A stretch of DNA of 64,000 nt, from assembly GCF_003063665.1 (NCBI RefSeq), contig NZ_NESF01000010.1, positions 1-64,000 on the forward strand, given 5' to 3'. The notes beneath the pieces were generated by a model. The model made no database searches and was not told the origin of the DNA. It saw only the letters and a list, made by a program, of their open reading frames with translations. Position 1 is the first letter of the stretch. The number at the start of each line of letters is the position of its first letter. Both the position numbers and the translations under genes were made by a program. Shown here piece after piece: positions 61,196 through 64,000 of the stretch. The DNA comes from Limnohabitans sp. Hippo3. GTDB taxonomy: Bacteria; Pseudomonadota; Gammaproteobacteria; Burkholderiales; Burkholderiaceae_C.

Positions 61196-63001
61196 ATGCA
61201 CAACATCCATTCTCCCCTTCAGGCGCAACTGGTTCAATGGTTGGTGGCCCCCGGTGCGACCGTGGCCACAGGCGACGTGTTGGTCATTCTGGAAGCCATG
61301 AAAATGGAGCACGAAATCCGCGCCAACCAGCCCGGGCGTGTGGGCGAGCTCTACTTTCAGGCAGGCGAGGCGGTGGCCGAAGGCGAGGTGCTGGGTGTGC
61401 TCGTGCCCTTGGCCGAGGATGCGTCCCGACCTGAGGCGCTTGCCGCCCACACGCCAAGCGCCCCCTTTTCAAAGGGCCGCGCCGATTTGCAAAAACTGCA
61501 AGAGCGCCTGGCCTTCACCCAGGATGCTGCACGCCCCGAAGCCGTGGCCAAGCGCCATGCCTTGGGGCTGCGCACCGCCCGCGAAAACATCGCTGATCTG
61601 TGCGATCCCGATTCCTTTGTCGAATACGGCGCCTTGGCCGTGGCCGCGCAAAGCCGCCGCCGCAGCTCCGACGACCTGATGCGCAACACCCCGGCCGACG
61701 GCATGGTCACCGGCATCGGCTGCGTCAACGGCCAGCGCGTCGTGGTCATGGCCTACGACTTCACCGTGCTGGCGGGCACGCAGGGCATGCGCAACCACCA
61801 GAAGACCGACCGCATGCTGGGCGTGGCCCTGCAAAACCACTTGCCCGTGGTGCTGTTGGCCGAAGGCGGGGGCGGCAGGCCGGGCGATGTGGATGTGGCC
61901 ATCGTGGCGGGCCTGAACCTGGCCACCTTTGCCTCGTTTGCGCGCCTCAATGGCCGGGTGCCGGTGGTGGGCGTGGTGGCGGGGCGCTGTTTTGCAGGCA
62001 ATGCAGCGTTGCTGGGGTGCTGCGATGTGATCATCGCCACACGCGGCAGCAACATTGGCATGGGCGGCCCGGCCATGGTCGAAGGCGGCGGGTTGGGTGT
62101 CTTCAAGCCCGAGCAGATTGGCCCCAGCGACGTGCAGCACAACAACGGCGTGATCGATGTGCTGGTGGATAACGAAGCGCAAGCTGTGGCGGCGGCGCGG
62201 CATTACCTGTCTTTCTTTCAGGGCGCGGCAGCTTCTTGGCAAGCGCCAGACGCGCAAGCCCTGCGCCATGTGGTGCCGGAAAACCGCCTGCGTGTGTACG
62301 ACACCCGCGCGGCCATGCAGGGCATCGCCGACGAAGGCAGCCTCTTGATGTTGCGCACGGGTTTTGGCGTGGGCATCCACACCGCACTGGCCCGCGTGGC
62401 CGGGCACCCGGTGGGGCTGTTGGCCAACAACCCTTTGCATCTGGGCGGCGCGATCGACGCCGACGCGGCCGACAAGGCGGCCCGTTTCATGCAGCTGTGC
62501 AACGCGCACGGTCTGCCCATGGTGAGCCTGGTGGACACACCCGGTTTCATGGTGGGGCCCGACACCGAAGCTACCGCGCAGGTGCGCCACGTCTCGCGCC
62601 TGTTCGTGGTGGCGGCGCATCTGCGGGTGCCGCTGCTCAGCGTGGTGCTGCGCAAGGGCTACGGGCTGGGTGCGATGGCCATGACGGGTGGGGGCTTTCA
62701 TGAAACCCTGGCCACGGTGGCCTGGCCCACGGGCGAGTTTGGCGGCATGGGCCTGGAAGGTGCGGTACGTCTTGGTTATCGCAAGGAACTCGAAGCCGTG
62801 CCCGAGGGCCCCGAGCGTGAAGCCCTGTTTGAGCAGCTGCTGGCGCAGCAATACGACAACGGCAGCGCGATCAACATGGCGGCCACGCTGGAGATCGATG
62901 CGGTGATCGACCCGGCCACCACGCGCGAGTGGCTGGTGGCGGGGCTGCAGGCCGGGCGGGTGAAGCCCGTCGATGGCACCTTGGCCATCGACACTTGGTG
63001 A
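61196..63001 (+). CDS. Fused biotin-carrier (BCCP) and carboxyltransferase protein
   Basis: A 601-residue protein joining two parts of a biotin-dependent carboxylase. Residues 1-70 are a biotinyl domain with the biotin site Lys36 in LEAMKMEHEIRANQ. From about residue 95 the protein is an acyl-CoA carboxyltransferase, with LRTARENIADLCDPDSFVEY, VVLLAEGGGGRPGD, GNAALLGCCDVIIATRGSNI, MVSLVDTPGFMVGP and LRKGYGLGAMAM. A biotin carboxylase subunit is not nearby and must be supplied from elsewhere. The usual arrangement fuses BCCP to biotin carboxylase instead. The acyl-CoA used is unknown. Confidence 0.88.
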   Translation: MHNIHSPLQAQLVQWLVAPGATVATGDVLVILEAMKMEHEIRANQPGRVGELYFQAGEAVAEGEVLGVLVPLAEDASRPEALAAHTPSAPFSKGRADLQKLQERLAFTQDAARPEAVAKRHALGLRTARENIADLCDPDSFVEYGALAVAAQSRRRSSDDLMRNTPADGMVTGIGCVNGQRVVVMAYDFTVLAGTQGMRNHQKTDRMLGVALQNHLPVVLLAEGGGGRPGDVDVAIVAGLNLATFASFARLNGRVPVVGVVAGRCFAGNAALLGCCDVIIATRGSNIGMGGPAMVEGGGLGVFKPEQIGPSDVQHNNGVIDVLVDNEAQAVAAARHYLSFFQGAAASWQAPDAQALRHVVPENRLRVYDTRAAMQGIADEGSLLMLRTGFGVGIHTALARVAGHPVGLLANNPLHLGGAIDADAADKAARFMQLCNAHGLPMVSLVDTPGFMVGPDTEATAQVRHVSRLFVVAAHLRVPLLSVVLRKGYGLGAMAMTGGGFHETLATVAWPTGEFGGMGLEGAVRLGYRKELEAVPEGPEREALFEQLLAQQYDNGSAINMAATLEIDAVIDPATTREWLVAGLQAGRVKPVDGTLAIDTW

Positions 63002-63012
63002 TGGCTGTCATG

Positions 63013-63185
63013 GGCCCCCGATCAAGTCGGGGGCGACAAAGGTCTGTCATACCCGCGCAGGCGGGCATCCATTCCCTACCGGAGGCACGAACACCCGATC
63101 AAGTCGGGCGTGACAAGTGGAGCTGTCATACCCGCGTATGTGGGTATCCATTCCCCACCGAAGCCATAGACGCCCGATCAGGTCG
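63013..63185. repeat. Tandem array of composite palindromic repeats
   Basis: CCCGATCAAGTCGGG-type palindromes start at 63017, 63094 and 63173, and TGTCATACCCGCG-type palindromes start at 63045 and 63124. The whole unit therefore repeats every 77-79 bases, about two and a quarter times. It fills the gap between the carboxyltransferase and fumarylacetoacetase genes. Confidence 0.85.
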
Positions 63186-63192
63186 ACCGTGA

Positions 63193-64000
63193 TCAAGGCA
63201 CCCGTGCAGGCAGCACCGTGCCCACGCATTCGCCAAAGCCGATCCGCGCTGCGCCATCGCGCTCGCACCAGCCGCGCAGCACCACGCTGTCACCGTCTTC
63301 CAGCCAGGTGCGTTGCTCGCCATTCGGCAGCGCAATCGGGTTCTTGCCACCCGTGGTCAGCTCGATCAGGGCTGCGGCCTGGTCCAGCGTCGGGCCTGAG
63401 AGCGTGCCGCTGCCAAACAGGTCGCCCGGCTGCAGGTTGCAGCCGTTCACCGTGTGGTGTGCAACCATTTGCGCTACTGTCCAGTAGGCGTGGCGGTAGC
63501 TGGTGCGGCAGATGCTGGCGTCCGCCTGTCCGGCTTCACGCATCTTGGGCGTTTGCAGGCCCACTTGCAGCTGGATGTCGAAAGCACCTTGCGTGCGGTT
63601 GGCTTCGGAGTCCAGATAGGCCATGGGCTGCGGGTCGCCCTCGGGCCGGGTGAAGGCCACGCGGTAGGGGGACAGCGCTTCGAGCGTGACGACCCAGGGC
63701 GAGACGGTGGACGCAAAGTTCTTTGACAGGAAGGGGCCCAGGGGCTGGTATTCCCAGCCCTGGATGTCCCGCGCCGACCAGTCGTTGAGCAGGCAGATGC
63801 CGAACACATGGTCTTCGGCTTCGGTGATGGCGACCGGTTCGCCCAAAGCGTTGCCGGTGCCGATGAAAATGCCCAGCTCCAGCTCGATGTCCAGCCGCTT
63901 GCAGGGGCCGAACGATGGCTCGGTGGTGCCGGGCGGCATGGTTTGGCCCACAGGGCGGTGAAACTGCTGGCCGGACACGCCAATGCTGGACGCGCGGCCG
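63193..64000 (-). CDS. fahA: Fumarylacetoacetase, C-terminal part (5' end beyond window)
   Basis: Fumarylacetoacetase is the last step of tyrosine breakdown, giving fumarate and acetoacetate. The visible 269 codons include the FAH hallmarks VSGQQFHRPVGQ, RLDIELELGIFIG (metal ligands E-x-E), VFGICLLNDWSARDIQGWEY and LFGSGTLSGPT. The normal protein is about 420 residues, so the N-terminal third lies outside. Gene ends at TGA 63193. Together with the hpa genes it points to aromatic amino acid catabolism. Confidence 0.93.
   Translation of the reverse strand, partial: GRASSIGVSGQQFHRPVGQTMPPGTTEPSFGPCKRLDIELELGIFIGTGNALGEPVAITEAEDHVFGICLLNDWSARDIQGWEYQPLGPFLSKNFASTVSPWVVTLEALSPYRVAFTRPEGDPQPMAYLDSEANRTQGAFDIQLQVGLQTPKMREAGQADASICRTSYRHAYWTVAQMVAHHTVNGCNLQPGDLFGSGTLSGPTLDQAAALIELTTGGKNPIALPNGEQRTWLEDGDSVVLRGWCERDGAARIGFGECVGTVLPARVP

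Noticed and set aside
63013..63185. Regular repeats as a CRISPR array
   Set aside because: Period is 77-79 bases with internal palindromes and no unique spacers of uniform length, and no cas genes are present.

Overview
The window looks like a chromosomal core segment of a betaproteobacterium, most likely order Burkholderiales, family Comamonadaceae (Limnohabitans/Rhodoferax-like). This is inferred from protein character and gene order (tuf-rpsJ then rplC-rpsQ, ybeD-lipB-lipA, atpIBEFHAGDC, yraN-diaA-dolP beside rsmI). No 16S rRNA gene is present, so the genus is not settled. I see no prophage, integrase, insertion sequence or CRISPR array. No stretch longer than 300 bases lacks a gene. The longest gene-free stretches (about 36.83-37.10, 32.86-33.06, 63.00-63.19, 55.50-55.67 and 46.42-46.58 kb) mostly hold palindromic repeats.

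Layout. 0-5.6 kb: end of tuf and the S10 ribosomal protein cluster (rpsJ to rpsQ), with a good internal promoter before rplC and a strong terminator after rpsQ, so the spc-type genes do not follow. 5.6-13.1 kb: peroxiredoxin, acetyltransferase, cytochrome b561 and cytochrome c', a TlpA-like thioredoxin lipoprotein divergent from a DUF4197 protein, an esterase/CoA-transferase pair, and a lipoprotein with an MFS transporter. 13.2-15.6 kb: cytoplasmic PTS proteins EIIA(Man), HPr and EI with no sugar permease. 15.6-19.1 kb: minus-strand copD-ybeD-lipB-lipA-yghU for lipoate attachment and synthesis. 19.2-26.5 kb: complete F1Fo ATP synthase operon. 26.6-35.4 kb: mixed housekeeping genes, tRNA-Arg(CCG), pyrE, an exonuclease III-like gene and a small YqjD/E/K-like envelope operon. 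35.5-44.4 kb: AmpG-like permease, an OmpR/EnvZ-type two-component pair, ilvE, radA and others.

44.5-51.4 kb holds the main metabolic island: hpaR-G1-G2-E-D-F-H-I, the homoprotocatechuate (3,4-dihydroxyphenylacetate) meta-cleavage pathway to pyruvate and succinate semialdehyde. A perfect 16-bp palindrome sits directly before hpaR and is a candidate HpaR operator. The 4-hydroxyphenylacetate hydroxylase genes (hpaBC) are not in the window. The island is followed by a Bug-type solute receptor, a class II aldolase and a PanE-like reductase. A fumarylacetoacetase gene, also for aromatic breakdown, runs off the right edge.

54-64 kb: EamA transporter, rsmI divergent from yraN-diaA-dolP, a 3-hydroxyisobutyrate dehydrogenase-like gene, yggS, an asparaginase-family gene, and a fused biotin-carrier/carboxyltransferase gene. 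Features deserving a second look are three head-to-head gene pairs whose start codons abut or overlap, two families of dispersed palindromic repeats, two short coding regions easily missed by annotation, a probable leaderless mRNA, and the biotin-carrier/carboxyltransferase fusion. I did not find a convincing wholly new system.
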